The notes beneath the pieces are model-generated. The model was not told where the DNA came from. It ran no database searches and worked only from the letters and a program-made list of their open reading frames with translations. From Xanthobacteraceae bacterium (GTDB lineage: Bacteria; Pseudomonadota; Alphaproteobacteria; Rhizobiales; Xanthobacteraceae), in NCBI GenBank assembly GCA_030037105.1, contig JASHRY010000273.1, forward strand, positions 1 to 13,142: 13,142 nucleotides of DNA. The letters are read 5' to 3'. Positions within the stretch are counted from its first letter, which is position 1; the number at the start of each line of letters is the position of its first letter. A program made the position numbers and the translations under genes. Shown here one piece after another: positions 13,105 through 13,142 of the stretch.

Positions 13105-13142
13105 ATGCTGAAGTTCACGACAGACCACGAGTGGATACGCGT
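13105..13142 (+). CDS. gcvH: Glycine cleavage system H protein, N-terminal part (cut by window edge)
   Basis: ATG at 13105, with GGAGAG (13091-13096) 8 bp upstream, begins MLKFTTDHEWIR, the recognisable start of the lipoyl-carrying H protein (usual form: xxFTxDHEWI). The lipoylation lysine is beyond the window. Its position 25 bp after gcvT fits the gcvTHP order, so gcvP is expected next. Only 12 full codons are visible, but context makes the call safe. Confidence 0.9.
   Translation, partial: MLKFTTDHEWIR

Noticed and set aside
1..13142. CRISPR array, tRNA or rRNA genes, toxin-antitoxin or defence island
   Set aside because: No regularly spaced repeats, no cloverleaf-like sequence and no such protein families were seen. 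The EVE gene alone beside gpsA is not evidence for a defence system.

Overview
The window is G+C-rich DNA (by eye in the low 60s percent) from an alphaproteobacterium, most likely Hyphomicrobiales (Bradyrhizobium / Rhodopseudomonas / Xanthobacteraceae relatives). The evidence is the content (glnK-amtB, a UbiH-type hydroxylase, gpsA next to an EVE gene, acs, an L,D-transpeptidase, riboswitch-led gcvTH) and a dispersed intergenic repeat of a kind common in that order. This placement comes from remembered gene neighbourhoods and protein style, not from a search.

Layout. 1-100 (-): 5' end of an IS630-type transposase, with the end of the element behind it. 195-294: first copy of a roughly 100-bp dispersed repeat. 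354-3745 (-): nitrogen module, read as glnK (PII), then amtB 31 bp later, a hairpin terminator, a well-matched sigma-54 promoter, and a second ammonium transporter gene. 3887-4774 (-): tesB thioesterase, divergent from 4896-6170 (+), a UbiH/COQ6-type FAD hydroxylase. 6244-7227 (+): gpsA. 7294-7716 (+): EVE-domain protein, whose stop codon lies inside a second repeat copy. 7963-9909 (+): acetyl-CoA synthetase, followed by a third repeat copy. 10199-10711 (+): secreted L,D-transpeptidase. 10818-11324 (-): small membrane-anchored staphylococcal-nuclease-like protein with a problematic 5' end. 11411-11675: A+T-rich leader/promoter stretch. 11676-11827: tandem glycine riboswitch. 11928-13079 (+): gcvT. 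13105 to the end (+): start of gcvH.

How the genes work together. GlnK reports nitrogen status and is expected to plug its partner Amt channel when nitrogen is plentiful. The second Amt appears to have its own nitrogen-type promoter, so the two transporters may be switched separately. The gcv genes form a glycine cleavage operon sensed by the tandem aptamer. The remaining genes are housekeeping: thioester hydrolysis, ubiquinone ring hydroxylation, glycerol-3-phosphate synthesis, acetate activation and peptidoglycan cross-linking.

I do not see a clearly new multi-gene system. The signals most worth checking are non-coding: a repeat family that keeps a stem-loop just 3' of genes, the internal sigma-54 promoter between the two amt genes, a hairpin that presents the transposase Shine-Dalgarno in its loop, and the structured region between the glycine aptamers and gcvT.
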